From Oxytricha trifallax (lineage: Eukaryota > Ciliophora > Spirotrichea > Sporadotrichida > Oxytrichidae): 64,000 nucleotides of DNA. Shown here one piece after another: positions 35,472 through 47,269 of the stretch. The DNA lies in NCBI GenBank assembly GCA_000711775.1, contig ARYC01019316.1, positions 1 through 64,000 of the forward strand, given 5' to 3'. The notes beneath the pieces are model-generated. The model was not told the origin of the DNA and ran no database searches. It was given only the letters and a program-made list of their open reading frames with translations. The position numbers and the translations under genes are program-made. Each line of letters begins with the position of its first letter. The first letter of the stretch is position 1.

Positions 35472-36496
35472 ATGAGAAATAGAAATTAGCGAAATTTAGG
35501 CTCGATTTATGATGAGAAATATTTAGATTTACTGCTTCAGCTTAGGTATGGTACGAGTATTAATATAGATTAAGTCAAACCAGTATTGAATTATGCAGCT
35601 ATTGCAAAGCTCTTACACAAGAGTGCCTCTACTGTTAGGTATCACTGCATAGCTGTTTAGCATTTTAATTCTGGTACTTGAAAGCATCCTGCTAGAAAAT
35701 AAAAGTTCTCACAGCATCATATTGAATACCTCTGTGACTCTAAGACTTTAAAGTATTGGGCACACTTTCCTCTAGACTAGCGACCTGTAATGTCTCATCG
35801 CAAGTTTCCTGATATGCGCATCTCTCCTTAGACTATACCCAACATTTATAGAAGAAATGGTATTACTTTCAAGACTGTCAACAGAGTAAAGAGAGTGATT
35901 GATTTTACAGTGCCATTTTATAGTAATAATTAAAATATATATATGATTAAATGCAGAGAGCTATTGATAATAACATCAAGTTCATACATGCAGATGAAGC
36001 TGTGTTTACGTTCAACACTTTTATTAATAAGTCAAGGTATAAGAAGTATGATAATATAGAAGTTTATGACTAAAAAGTGAAGGTAGTCACCCATGCAATT
36101 TTAGCTAGTATAAGTGAAGATTCAGGCTTAGAGAGTTATGTGATTCACCCTCGCTCTATTAAGCGAGAGTAGTATATAGAGTTCCTACATAAGCTCAGAG
36201 AGAAGTATAGCAACCAAGAGATCATCCTGTTTGCTGATAACCTCTCAGTTCATAAGACTAAGGAGTCTAAGAAAGCTTATGAAGACCTAAACATAACTCC
36301 TATTTATAACGTTCCTTATAGTCCTTAATTTAATGGAATAGAATTCTACTGGAGTTAAATCAAGACTCACTACAAGAAGCTGCTGATGTATCATCTTATG
36401 CATGACTTGCCTATCGATACAGTAGACTTGATTCAAAGCAACTGTAGAGAGTAAGCGTAGATAAGACAACAGCTTGTGCGAGAGAAGGAAGAATGA
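35472..36496 (+). pseudogene. TBE DDE transposase (42-kDa type), copy C
   Basis: ATG 35472 (MRNRNQRNLGSIYDEKYLDL) to TGA 36494-36496, about 341 codons, close to the expected length for this protein. A helix-turn-helix-like N-terminus (AAIAKLLHKSASTVRYH) is followed by the catalytic triad: Asp in FIHADEAVFTFNTF, Asp in ILFADNLSVHK and Glu in YSPQFNGIEFYWSQIK. The family is IS630/Tc1/mariner-like (DDE_3). Two lesions: an in-frame TGA at 35679-35681 and one frameshift near 35945 (around ATATATATGATTAAATGC). TAA/TAG serve as Gln in many places. It is convergent with the 22-kDa gene, 42 bp apart. Confidence 0.93.
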
Positions 36497-36537
36497 ATGT
36501 TTATAAATAAGTTTTAGATTTAAACGAATGAATATAT

Positions 36538-37328
36538 TCACATATTAAATTGGCCCATAAAGGGGTTTGGCTTCTCTTTCTTCTCCTCTTCTTAAGGCTT
36601 GCTTGGACCCATATTTCTTCTCTTTGTGCCAGCTCCTGCATCTATGTTCATTTCTTCTAGCTTTTAGACATCTTTATAAAGTCTTTTGCTCACTTCATAA
36701 ATAGTCTATGACTTTCTCTCTCTGTGAACCTTCGCATGCTCTTTCATTAGGAATATACCAGTTCCAGGTTTCCCTACAAAGTTAAGAATCAAAGCTTACT
36801 AGAGAGGAATGGGTGCCTCTTAAGCTCAGCGAGCCAGGTCTCGCTTATTAGTATGCCTTGCTTCTTTTAATCTTCAGGAGAAATAGAGTAGCGTTTTTGT
36901 GAGCTTCTTCAATGATCTCTCTGAGATAACTCTCTCTTAAAGTGCCAAGAACTCCAAAGAAGAAGCTCCTTTCTGGAAGCTTGTTAGAGAGTTGTTTTTT
37001 TTGTAGGAAGATAAACTACCAACTCTTCATCTTTCATCGCATCCTCGTAGAGATTAGTAACTGAAATCTCTGGATAGTTTGGAATATCTATCAACTTTAT
37101 TTCACTGTTTTTGAAGGCTTTCTTCTCATCGCAGAGTATAGCTTTTAAGAAGGAAATTTTGGTACCTTCCATCGTTGGAAGGAATAAACCCACTATAGCA
37201 TATAATTAAGTATATGTCACATGCTTACCATGCTAAGTGAAGTATCGATAGAGATCCTCCTTGCTTCTAAACCTAGAGATCATTTCTTAAGCTTCAACCC
37301 TCTTCATTGCAGTACCTATAGATTCCAT
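36538..37328 (-). pseudogene. TBE 22-kDa protein gene, copy C
   Basis: ATG at 37328 (MESIGTAMKRVEAQEMISRF) to TGA 36538-36540. It shares with copy B the blocks FRSKEDLYRYF, GLFLPTMEGTKISFLKAIL, IPNYPEISVTNLYEDAM, FFFGVLGTL, KPGTGIFLMKEH, MNIDAGAGTKRRNMGPSK and a C-terminal NPFMGQFNM. Frameshifts lie at an A8 run (about 37000) and at one or two further places. Function unknown. The last block is Lys/Arg-rich and may bind nucleic acid. Confidence 0.9.
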
Positions 37329-37889
37329 CCTTGTTCCTTCTCTTGTTATTGAATTTCAAATTTTAATATATAGAGTTCTGGATCCTACTGTTAAAAATCT
37401 TAGTATTAAATATGAGCATCTTATACGAAGTCAACCTGGTAAGGATACGTGGAGAAAGCTGGCAGAAGCTGTAACAAACTTCAGAGATGGAGCTCCATCT
37501 TATCAATTTAGTTCCATTAAATTAGTACTAAATTTGTTTAAATTTGATTAGGACCGGTACTAAATTCGTTTAAATTTAATTGGTACAATTTAATAGTACC
37601 AAAATAATTAGTACCTAGTTTTAAACTAATGAGGTTTTAATGGAAAAGTTCCAAATAGTTCAAAACCTAATTGGTACCAGTACCAACCTGAATTTATTCT
37701 CAGTTGGTACCAAAATTAAAAATATTAAGCATAAAATTAGAAAATTTATAGCTATAAACTAAGTATAAATATAAAGTCTAACACCTAAGAATCAACCATT
37801 GTTGTTGCAGTGCCAGCTCCTATACAAAGTTAGTATAACCAGTGAGGTTTTTACTTATTAATAATAGAAATTTAAATTTGAATTTAAAC
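37329..37889. promoter_or_regulatory. Divergent intergenic spacer of TBE copy C with iterated boxes
   Basis: Separates the divergent 22-kDa and 57-kDa starts. It contains repeated boxes in both orientations related to GGTACTAAATT: TTAGTACTAAATTTG, GACCGGTACTAAATTCG, AATTGGTAC, AATTAGTACC, AATTGGTACCAGTACC and GTTGGTACC. The equivalent spacer of copy B has boxes in the same place with a partly different sequence (sharing CTAAATT). ATG of the 57-kDa gene is preceded directly by AATTTAAATTTGAATTTAAA. Confidence 0.5.
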
Positions 37890-39339
37890 ATGGCGGCTAA
37901 CTTAAATCGTAAGGCAGTTTCTCTTGGAACAGGTTAATCATTGCTCAACTTTGGCTCCTCCAAGAAACCAGAAGTAATTTATATTGAAAAGGAGGTAGAG
38001 CTAAGAGCTCTAGAGTTTGAAGCTGAGGTCTTTAAAATTTAAGTTTAAAACAAGAAGTAGAGTGCTGAGATGGGAGTTTAAACATAAGTTGAATTGGTTG
38101 AGGAAGATAAGGAACAGCAACCAATAGAAAAAATTAAAACGTTTTAATGTGAAGACTGCTAAAATTTCTTCTCAACTGAGTCAAGCTTGAAGAGACACAT
38201 CAAAGAGGTACACTCTGGTAGAGCTAAGATCTACTTCAAGCATGATAAAGTAGATGGTAGATACTAATGCACTACCTGCATGAAGTCTTATACGCACTCA
38301 GCTAAAGTAAAGAGACATATGCAAAAGCATCATCTAAGCGAATTCCTGATTAAAGATGAGGAAACTTAAAAGCTTGTACCTGCTAAAAGAAAAAATAACT
38401 CTCTTGATTCACAAATAGAGCAGTAGGAGAGACTTAAGAGATAGAAGCGGTTTGAGTCAATGAACCAACCAGCAAATGGTATGTATATTGCATGCTTATA
38501 AGAGAGAGCAATGTATATACCTGCATTAAATGCAGTCGACATAAGCAGCTGTATTGAAAACTATTTGAATATTGACGTACCTAACAAGGTAAAACTTATT
38601 AGTTGTTGATGAATTCGCTTACAAGGTATATCCATTCAAGTATCTCATTAAGAACGAGCAATATTAAAATGAGTTTGCAAATGAATACATAGTACTGAGA
38701 GAGGCTTAGAAAAGATAATGCAAGAACTTAGCTAAGCTCGACGGAGTTATACTTGGTCATGGTTTTATTGCATTGAGACTCAAGAAGTTTGAAATGACTC
38801 TAAGAGAGTATCTCTACCATAATAGATATCCTGATGATTTGAATGAGATACTCACAGATATGACTAAGGGTGTGAAAGAGCTCCATGATCTAGGGTATGT
38901 TCATAGAGATTTGAAGCCAGAAAATGTAATGCTAAATCTCTGCCCTTTAGAAGTAGTAGTCATAGATTTCAACAGAGCAATAAGACAAGAGATAGTGACT
39001 TTAGCTAAGGTTTTAGGCACTCCAGGATACTTCCCTATAAGAGAGAAATGGACAAATGGCTCTGTATAATGCGATGTTTGGGCGGTAGCTGCAATTATCT
39101 TAGAGTGCGATATGGAAAGTATGTCATACTTTGGAACAAAACATGAGAAATAATCAATAAGTTTGGCTGCTAAACATATTAAGCAAGATGAAATATGCAA
39201 TGAAATTAAGAAGATAGTTGAGATGGTCATCGTAAAAGCTCCAGCATATCCACGATAATCATTGGATGATATACTAGAACAACTACAGACTGCTAAATTC
39301 AAGAGGTATCACAAAGATAAGCAGATAAAATTTGTTTGA
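37890..39339 (+). pseudogene. TBE 57-kDa zinc-finger/kinase gene, copy C
   Basis: ATG 37890 (MAANLNRKAVSLGTGQSLL) to TGA 39337-39339, about 483 codons. Two C2H2 fingers at about residues 88-140 (FQCEDCQNFFSTESSLKRH and YQCTTCMKSYTHSAKVKRHM). The kinase-like domain at about 300-400 has GYVHRDLKPENVML (catalytic loop with Asp and Asn), VVIDFNRA in place of the DFG motif and a GTPGYFP activation-loop end. One frameshift near 38598 (GTAAAACTTATTAG) separates the linker from the kinase part; otherwise intact. DFN instead of DFG is also found in copy B, so it is a family feature, and catalytic activity is uncertain. Confidence 0.92.
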
Positions 39340-39393
39340 ATTAAGTACAGTAATACTCATTAAATATTCATTAAATTCATAAAAAACATGCGT

Positions 39394-39478
39394 TTTCTCT
39401 ACTAACCCCAATAAGACCCCAACTATACCCTACAAATCAAAGCACTTATAAACCTCACTAAGGGGTTTTGGGGTTTTG
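39394..39478. repeat. TBE copy C right inverted terminal repeat
   Basis: Ends AGGGGTTTTGGGGTTTTG, followed by the duplicated target AGT. It is the inverse of 35370-35454 without a visible mismatch. Confidence 0.95.
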
Positions 39479-39619
39479 AGTGCCTCAATAGTACAGCATA
39501 TATACTAAGATCAATGAAGACTATAAATAATGTAAGTCTGATTTAGCAATAAAGAAAATGCTAAGGTAATTTTCTTACAGCGTTGAGGAATTTAACACCA
39601 ATTACAAAAAACATTATAA

Positions 39620-40310
39620 ATCATTCATACACTTAGGCTATTTTTGAGAAACTCATCCAACAAATTAAGAAATGGGCAATATTGCTTTGTTTTATTGCTA
39701 TAGAGTTATTTTGATAATTATGAGTTTTAAATGTATAATCTTTGCTCTTCTGTTTCAAGACCCCCTTCTGATATTACTCAAGCTGATTGAAGTGAAGGTC
39801 GTGTTTAGCCTATTATGCACAACTCAGAACTCATATACTTGAAAAACTAGATTATAAGATTAGCGCAATTAAGATAGTCTGACACTAGAGTATCAAATTG
39901 TTAATTAAACGACAGTAATACAAGCCAGAGAAAATGTCTACGAGGATTAGTCATTTACGAAGATGCAGCTCTTTTATAAGAAACTAAACACTAGTTCACC
40001 CAACTGACCAAGGTATTGATGTGATAATTAATCAGAGAAAATATATCTTATATCTATTTTCATATCAACAGAGTTAATAGTCGTTGGACTCCCTATTTGC
40101 CAGCATTTAAAATTATTTTATAAACTTCATAAGATCCAAAAATTCTCATTCATTTAGATACTAAGCAAATGAATAGTAGTATAAGAAAGCAGCACAACAA
40201 TACATTTTGGAGAAACAAGAATAGGGTGCTAATTATGAAATTTAATAAGAAAACAGAACGATTAAATAAATAAACAGCACATTAGTGATGAGAGAATTTT
40301 TTAAAATATA
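39620..40310 (+). CDS. Candidate gene of unknown function with a possible intron
   Basis: A plus-strand frame carries SSVSRPPSDITQAD, an in-frame TGA near 39787, then MHNSELIYLKNQIIRLAQLR and LRGLVIYEDAALLQETKHQF. A GTATTG...CAACAG interval (about 40012-40073) fits a small intron, after which YKKAAQQYILEKQEQGANYE follows. Another frame, ATG 39934 to TGA 40471-40473 (179 codons), overlaps it but is less convincing. The composition is Gln-rich and moderately coding-like. No domain is recognised. Confidence 0.4.
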
Positions 40311-40479
40311 ATAAATGTATGTTATTATAAGTAAAATATCTAATTACTATTAAATTTTCTTGATGTCACAATTATATGATTATATTTAAATGCATTTATT
40401 TAGTTTTTATTCATCATATTTTTTATATTCTTTTGTATACACTCCAAAAAAACAATATAAAATAGACTAGTGACTCTAT

Positions 40480-41280
40480 ATAAATTTGATTATTTAATTC
40501 TTTATATAGTAAAGTCATGAATTTAATATAAGTATACTTCTTGAGTGAATAAAGAGATTAGAAAAAATAAATATAGATGAGATAATAAATCGAAAAGAAA
40601 TAGATTTATATAAAACAGTTAAATTTAATTGAGTAATTAGAATATATTTTAGTTCTATAGTTAAAATGTGTGTCAGTAAGCCTAATAGATAATCTCCATA
40701 TCTTTATTTTATTTTAATAAAATAAATGTTTAAATTAATTGATGAAAACAGAATAAAATGATAAATTGCTATATTATTTATATAATACTATTAATAAAAA
40801 GGGGTTTAAAAACTTGGTCTATTGATTTTTGTTTAAAAAGCCAGTTTTAAAGTCGTTTCTTTTATATTAATTATATAATCAGCGGTTTTCACAATTATAT
40901 TCTAAAATTTAACAATTTAATTAAATTTTTGTCAATAAAATCTATGATATTTGAAAATTTTTACAAAATTCAGTTATTAAATATGGCACAACTAATATTG
41001 AAAAATCTAAATTAATTTATTTTATCTAATAAAACCTTTAACTTCAGAGTATCTCCGTTGATGTGAAATTAATTTTGATAATGCAAAAATAAACAAATGA
41101 ATCAAATAAACTATACAATCCTCAAACATTAAAAGAATGCTGTTTAAATTTTCATTTGTAATCTTAGATTAAATTATTATAAAATTTGATGATTTTTATT
41201 TACTTTCTATTGAATTATTTTCATGATCTTTTGTATTTATCAATAATACGCTATTATACTGAGTCAATTAAATTCTGTCT
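40480..41280. other. AT-rich stretch, nothing recognised
   Basis: Low-complexity A/T sequence. Just to its right, at 41292-41395 on the plus strand, a very acidic short reading (SDDDEDDDYDDEIEEKFENL) appears before a TGA. It resembles the acidic tails of the cassette copies at 47920 and 63900 in composition, but lies on the opposite strand to the nearest cassette copy. Confidence 0.4.
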
Positions 41281-41699
41281 ATTAATTACAAAAGTGACGA
41301 TGACGAAGATGATGACTACGATGATGAAATTGAAGAAAAATTTGAAAATCTGAGGCTCATTTTGGCACTGTCAACAAAACATGTTTGGTCTAACTGAACG
41401 ATAAAAGCGCTTCACTGGTTACACAAAAAACGTTAATGATGATGGCTCACATCTTAGGTATCCTGATGCTTGAGCAAAAAAGGGTTCTTATGTCTTTAAT
41501 AATTAAAATTTCTTATTCAATATTTAAAATATATACCCTATATAAATTGCACAAAATAGATAACATTACAATACCTAGAGTTGAGAATGTCATTAGACTT
41601 AAGATATCCAATTCTATCTTGAATATGTTTTTGTGTGTGTTTAATGATTATTAAAATCAAATAAATTTATCATTCACTGTTTAATACTAAAATCAAACC

Positions 41700-42425
41700 A
41701 TCAATCTTAGTTGTGACATAGACGTATCTGAAGTAAGTTGACATGGCAGTCATGAAGTAGAAAATTCCCAAAAAACCACTTCTCGCTATCACCTAGTCTC
41801 CTCCTGTATTAAGATGTTGACTAGAGTCAATATTTTTTTATAATTATTCTAAAAAATACAAATAATTTTTAACTAATTAATTTATTGGAATATAATTACT
41901 TTTTTTCACAAATAAATAAAATAAATATTTACTAAGCTTCGCTTAGACTTGTCTATAGTTTTATATAATTTGATAGAGTTGAATTCTTTACTAAAATCAA
42001 ATTTAAAAAATGCTACTTTTTTCTCTATTTCAGTAATTTTTAATCTATAAATGCAACAATAATTGGCATAATTGCATAGTAACAACATCCATAATTTATG
42101 AAATGAAAAATATAAATAATTAATAATTTAATTTACATTAGAACTATTACTTTTTATACTAATAAAATTGGAAAAATCTCTCTATAATTGAGTAATCCTC
42201 CTCTTAATAGTCATCATTTTCTAAATTCTTGATTGACCCCTCAGTATTGTCATTAAGTTTCTTTGCGAGTACAGTCTTATGTCACTTGTGGTGTTACCAA
42301 ATAGACCACTAAAAATAAAAACTAAAGAATTATTCATTTGATAACTTATAGTTTATTCGAGTTTTCCGCTTTGACATGCGTCTGATTAATCATAATACTT
42401 TTAAATTTGTAATATTTGATTTAAT
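41700..42425 (-). pseudogene. Gene cassette copy 1 (degraded), SIxIDQTQV type
   Basis: The minus strand at about 42400-42350 reads KSIMINQTHVKAENSNK, followed by a TTTTTAG 3' splice-like end and GLFGNTTSDIRLYSQR. This is the position and phase of the clearer copies at 48140 (KSIRIDQTQVEVQHSLK, then IGPTW) and 63719. The 5' splice GT is lost here, so this copy is probably decayed. Further left, at about 41815-41700, a hydrophobic coding-like piece (GFLGIFYFMTAMSTYFRYVY) may belong to the same gene. Product not recognised. Confidence 0.45.
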
Positions 42426-42459
42426 CAATTCCCTATTATTAATTATAAAGTTTATTCTG

Positions 42460-43095
42460 AATTCTGTATGATGAAGGCTGTTCTTGATTGATTAATTATA
42501 ATTTAATATACCTTTTTAAGATTTGTAAAGTTTAATTAATATTTTGATATCAATAGATTATGCTCCCACTTATATAATCTAAAGGTACACGATAAATTCC
42601 TCTTTTAATCTTTTTTTTATTAATAAAAAATAATATGTTAATTCTTTTATTAATTGATTTTAATTAGGATAAAGTAAATTTTCTGGGATTCCTCAATTCT
42701 TTTTATTTAATTTTTTGCCAAGTATTTTTAATAAATCAAAATAAAAAGAATTTAAATTTAAGATTAAATAAGACTTAATTTTTGACAACCAAGTAATTGT
42801 ATTAAGAAATTTAAAATGCTTTTAACTTTCTAATTGCTTCGATATATATTATATTGTCAAGTTTAGACAATTGAATTTTAATGTAACCAAGTTTATAATC
42901 AAGATTATTGAATATTTGAAATTATTTTATATTTGCCCTTCTTTTAGATAATAATATTTTGGTAAATAATAGAACTCAAAATGATTATTAATATTGAATA
43001 AGCTTAGGTTCAAATTTTAAAGTCATTCCAACTTTTTGAATATTATTTTTATTAATAAAATTAAATTAAATTAAATTTAATTTAATATAATTTAA
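42460..43095. other. AT-rich stretch, nothing recognised
   Basis: A/T-rich DNA between cassette copy 1 and the Arf-bearing element. It includes short TTAAATTAAATT-type repeats at about 43060-43090. Confidence 0.4.
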
Positions 43096-43100
43096 AACAC

Positions 43101-43977
43101 TATTAAGCAAGTATATTATAAATGTGGAAGTTGTAACGAGTAAATTCATAAAACTTTAGAATTAGAAATTTATGACATTTTTACTTAAAAAAGTGAGTTA
43201 TTTAGAACATATTACTATCTGAATTAAACATATATTTATAAGGAAATGCAATAGCTCGCTATATTCAAAAGCAATAGATTGCTTTATCGATTTTTACAGT
43301 TCAAAAAAGCATTAACAAACTGGAACCTTTTTAATGATTTCATTTTGCGACAAAATTCTTTGAGATACAGTGACCATTATCAGTAAAGTTGCAAGTCCTT
43401 TGGGTGTACCAAGTTCTACCTATGATGGTGTGGAGTCGGAGCTTATCAGTGAGTGATCCCTGGGCTTGTAATAGTACCTGGAAAATCTTGCTTGTTGGCG
43501 AATACCAAGGGGATTGCATCCTTGAGTTCCTTCTCAGTAACCATCTTGTGGAAGTCTTCTCTGACATCATCAACTCTGTTTCTATCGTTGGAGTCATCGA
43601 CTAAGATAAGATCTAAAGTGTAATGGTAGTAGTGTCTCTAGAGGAGTCTGATCTTGTCTTGATCGCCTACATCCCATTCTGTGAAACTATTTTCTTGTAG
43701 TCAACATTCTTCACATTAAAGCCGATGGTTGGAATGGTTGTGACGAAATCACTGAACTTGACTATTTAGAGGATGGTGGTCTTACCTGCATCACCGAGAC
43801 CGATCAAAAGAATACTCTTTTCTTTCTTGCCCATTAGTCTATATCAAATTTTGGAGAACATTGAAGCCCAATTTTCCTTTTTAATTGTGATAAAATTTGA
43901 TTTAATACAATTATAATTCTATAGTTTTTTGAATTTACTTGTAACAACTTCCACATTTCGAATATACTTACTTAATA
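43101..43977. mobile_element. 877-bp element with ~65-bp terminal inverted repeats enclosing an Arf pseudogene
   Basis: The left end (about 43101-43166) and the right end (about 43911-43977) are inverted copies over some 65 bp: TATTAAGCAAGTATATT...AATGTGGAAGTTGT on the left, and the same inverted with a few changes on the right. Between them lies almost nothing but an Arf-like coding sequence. This is the structure of a non-autonomous element that has captured a host gene. A target duplication was not identified, and a coincidental inverted duplication around a retrocopy is possible. Confidence 0.65.
43340..43834 (-). pseudogene. ADP-ribosylation factor (Arf family GTPase) pseudogene
   Basis: ATG 43834 to TGA 43340-43342. 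The G1 loop reads LLIGLGDAGKTTIL, and the switch region TTIPTIGFNVKNVDY is typical of Arf. WDVGDQDKIR replaces the usual WDVGGQDKIR, and ANKQDF replaces NKQDL. The C-terminal GRTWYTQRTC matches the usual RxWYIQxTC. The N-terminus is about 13 residues shorter than usual, with Gly2 kept but the amphipathic helix lost. Two frameshifts, near 43680 and near 43480, break the frame. There are no introns, and GC content is much above the surroundings. Arf proteins control vesicle budding at Golgi membranes; this copy cannot make a complete one. Confidence 0.92.
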
Positions 43978-43989
43978 TCGATTAATTAA

Positions 43990-46690
43990 ATATTATTACT
44001 TCCGCAGATTTTACAAGTTAATTTTATTTTCTACTTTAAATCGTTAAATTTTATAAATAATAGCAGTTAAGTTTTCATATATGATACTTCGAAAACCAAC
44101 TGGTTTAGATTTGAAGTTTAAATTCTTGATGAGTTTATAGATAAAATTTTAGATAAATGAGGTTTATAATGTCGCTGATGTATCAATAATTTCATAGGAC
44201 TCCAATTAAGAAAAAAAGAACTGAAATTTATTCACAATTAAAGGTTAACATACTAAATTTAATTTTTAACAGTAATAAATCATATTATGTTAATTAATAA
44301 ATAGTCAAATAAAGTATTGAAATAACAATGTTGTAATAGCTTAATTTATATTTAGACTAAAGTTCCTTTTCTAGTGTAATAATAGAATATAATACTTTTC
44401 TAGATGAAATTTGTAATATTACTGAAGTTATCGTCTTTGAAACAAATTTTAATTGATTCTGTATTTTTATAGTTGTTTCAAGTTTATTCTAGTTTTTTAT
44501 TATTATTTTAATGTATACTTTTATAGAATTTTTTATCTCACAATAATAGTTAGTAGTAGAATGAATACTAAGTGTAAAAAGCTTTACTATTATTTTCCTA
44601 TAATTTACAAATAATTTGAAGAAAAAAAACTTTTGGTAGCAATAAAATACTAAACTAAGCACATTAAATTACTTTTTTGATCATTCTAATTATAACTCTT
44701 TTATAAATCTTACAAGAAGTCTTTTAATTAGCGAAAGATTAAAATGCTTAATGTGAAATAATAGTTGGTTAAAGCCAGTAACCATTAATTCAATACTTTT
44801 TAACAAACAAATATTGATATAATTGAAATTGACTTATTTGATTACTTCTTTATTTTTAATATAAAAGAAATTTAACAAACAAAAATCAAAAATTTGAAAG
44901 ATATAAATAGATCAAATATTAAGTTTGAAATAAGTATTTGAGATTTAACTCAAAGTTAGTAATCGATCTAAGATGTTATTCATAATTAAGTCTATTAAAG
45001 CTCATCATAAAATAACTATGACAATTAAGGTTTAGTGTAGAAAACATTTTTTAAACAAATAAATCTATATTCTGCTATTCTTAATGTATTATGAAGATTT
45101 ATTGAGATATAAAAAAATCAAACAAGAATAATTCTAAAAAGGAACTGTTGGGATTAGTACAAATAGTCAAATTTAAATAATGCATAGAAATATATAACAA
45201 GATAAAGCAGATAAAACAAAAACAACTTATTAATAAATTTAAACAATGAATAGCTAAGCATAGTGATTCTTCTTTAAATTCAATACAATATCATTTAATA
45301 AATCTGAAAAAATGAATGAAAGATTTGTATGCTATTATTTTAAAAAATGATAGAGATTTAGCGTAAGTGATAATCAAAGATCATAAAGGTATCCTATTTA
45401 AATAATTGGTTGAATTTTTAATACAATTAGTTTTAAAGAAATATATTTGAAAGGAAATTGCTTTAATTGGGGAAAAGATACCATATGTAGTATTATACAA
45501 AGAAAAATTAGTTAACAAATGAGAAATATGTAATAATTATAAATTTTACACTTGTCAAACTTATATCTCTGTATATCTCAAAATAAAAACTATCTTAATT
45601 CTTAGTAATATCCTTCACCCTTTAATTCTAAATTATATACAATCCAAGTTTTTTGAATTATTTACCGTAAGAACAAATTTTTTTCATTTCTTGAATGGCT
45701 TTACCACGAAGCTTTTAAAAATATCATCAAATTAAAAGCTTGAATTCAACTATTTTAGATTTTAAGATCTTCACCTTTGTATAATGATACTTTTATTATA
45801 AAATATTGTACTTCTCATTTATGTTTCTAGGGTCGCTGATTATTTTATCAAAGTGAAATTTTAATTTTCTTCTAGAAAGAATAAATTCATTAGAATTATA
45901 CAGATAAAATATTTTAATGTCTCTTTATCAATGAATAATATTGCATAAAATGAAATACATAAATCAGCTTTGTTAAACAATTAATTTAAGTATTCTGTTC
46001 ATGAATTTAGTCATATATAGTATTTTTTAATAAAAGGGTATGCAATAATTAATAAAGAATTCCTTTTTTACAGAAATCCTTAAACTCTTTAAAATACATA
46101 TTTCAGAATTAATTTAAATTTAATTATTTCCATGATAACTACAAAAGCAAAAATAGTTTAATACAATTTTAAAGAAAATATAATAAGTAAATCAAGGAAA
46201 GAGCTGTAGGTAGAAATAAATCAAAGTTTAATTTTTTACAGCTTCATACTTCCCATAGAAAGTTTAAAAAAACTATTATTTTAAAAACCTTAATATTTAC
46301 TTTACCATTTAATTATAAGAACAGTTGGAAAAAAATTAATTAAAAATATTTGGATTCTAAAAATTTGGGATTATAATTATATTTAGGTCGTTAAGAAATA
46401 TTCTGATAATCAAAGTACTTTATAGATTGATCAATAAAATTTTAAGTACTATTAAGCATTATTGAGAAATTAAATTGCTAATGAGCATTTAATATGAAAA
46501 GTCATTTAATTAATGATTGCATTATGAGAAAAGCCATTATTCTTTATCTCATCTTTATTGCTTATATCATTTCCATTTTCATCATCATTCTTTTAATTAG
46601 CAAAAATAGGCATTAAAATTTAGATTGTTTAATATTATTATATTAAATTCCTTTCCTTTCTTGTAAGAATGAATTATTGTTGTTTTTAAT
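43990..46690. other. AT-rich stretch, nothing recognised
   Basis: About 2.7 kb of very AT-rich DNA. TGA-free frames are present but their composition (Lys, Asn, Ile, Phe, Tyr) matches what chance would give. No repeat family or RNA gene was recognised. Confidence 0.5.
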
Positions 46691-46844
46691 GCCCTCAGTA
46701 TCTGCGATACTCCTATTTTAGTTGTTTTAAATAATAACAATAATAATGTCACTCTAAACAGTAGATTCAACTATCATTATGAAAACGAGATAGCTATTAC
46801 ACCTTTGATTTAATGCTTATATTATATAAAATGACTGCTCTATT

Positions 46845-47261
46845 ATGAAGTCATTCGATGGATTAATATCAGTCCAGAAATGGAACAGAAGCTTACTAGT
46901 CGGCGTGTGGGATGAGATACTTTTTGAGAACGAAGCCTAAATGCAAAAGTAATTGATCTAAGATGAACGAGAAGCAAGTTTCAAAGCTACAATCGAGGAA
47001 GATGCGGAAACTGAAGATTTCTTATTATGATAGAAAAGGTTAGGATAGAGAAGAGCAAAAGAAGCAATAGTGAAAGCAAATAAACCCAAACTAATCTAAA
47101 ACCAAGCGAGGAATAACCAGAAGATTTCAGGGATTTAACCAAGACTAAATGAAGAGGAACTCGAGAAGAAAGATCATAACTAAGTTAGTGACCTTGAGTA
47201 AGATGCCCAACGAAACATTATTGAGGAGGAAAAAGCATTTACGCAAGGATAGAGAAATTGA
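46845..47261 (+). CDS. Acidic/coiled-coil-like protein of unknown function, one in-frame TGA
   Basis: ATG 46845 (MKSFDGLISVQKWNRSLLVG) opens a frame to TGA 47028-47030, continuing in the same frame to TGA 47259-47261 (138 codons in all). The first part contains VWDEILFENEAQMQKQLIQD and FKATIEEDAETEDFLL; the second is Gln/Glu/Lys/Arg-rich (LNEEELEKKDHNQVSDLEQD). Codons starting with G are about 30%, as in real genes here. Upstream, at about 46680-46800, another coding-like piece (NALSICDTPILVVLNNNNNN) may be an earlier segment. The in-frame TGA means an early end, a lesion, or a segment boundary. Not recognised. Confidence 0.5.
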
Positions 47262-47269
47262 GAACTGCA

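Larger units (their letters stand above)
35370..39478. mobile_element. TBE copy C: complete TBE transposon (4,109 bp)
   Basis: Bounded by about 85-bp inverted terminal repeats that appear identical by eye and begin CAAAACCCCAAAACCCC. It is flanked by the duplicated target AGT (35367-35369 and 39479-39481). Gene order from left: transposase (plus), 22-kDa (minus), 57-kDa (plus), which is copy B in the opposite orientation. The perfect terminal repeats suggest a younger insertion than A or B, yet each gene has at least one lesion. Confidence 0.95.

Noticed and set aside
38901..39302. 133-codon minus-strand ORF in TBE copy C
   Set aside because: Antisense of the kinase domain, whose HRDLKPEN and GTPGYFP motifs fix the plus strand as coding.
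43389..43604. Plus-strand ORF over the Arf pseudogene
   Set aside because: It is the antisense reading of the Arf-like sequence, which has clear GTPase motifs on the minus strand.
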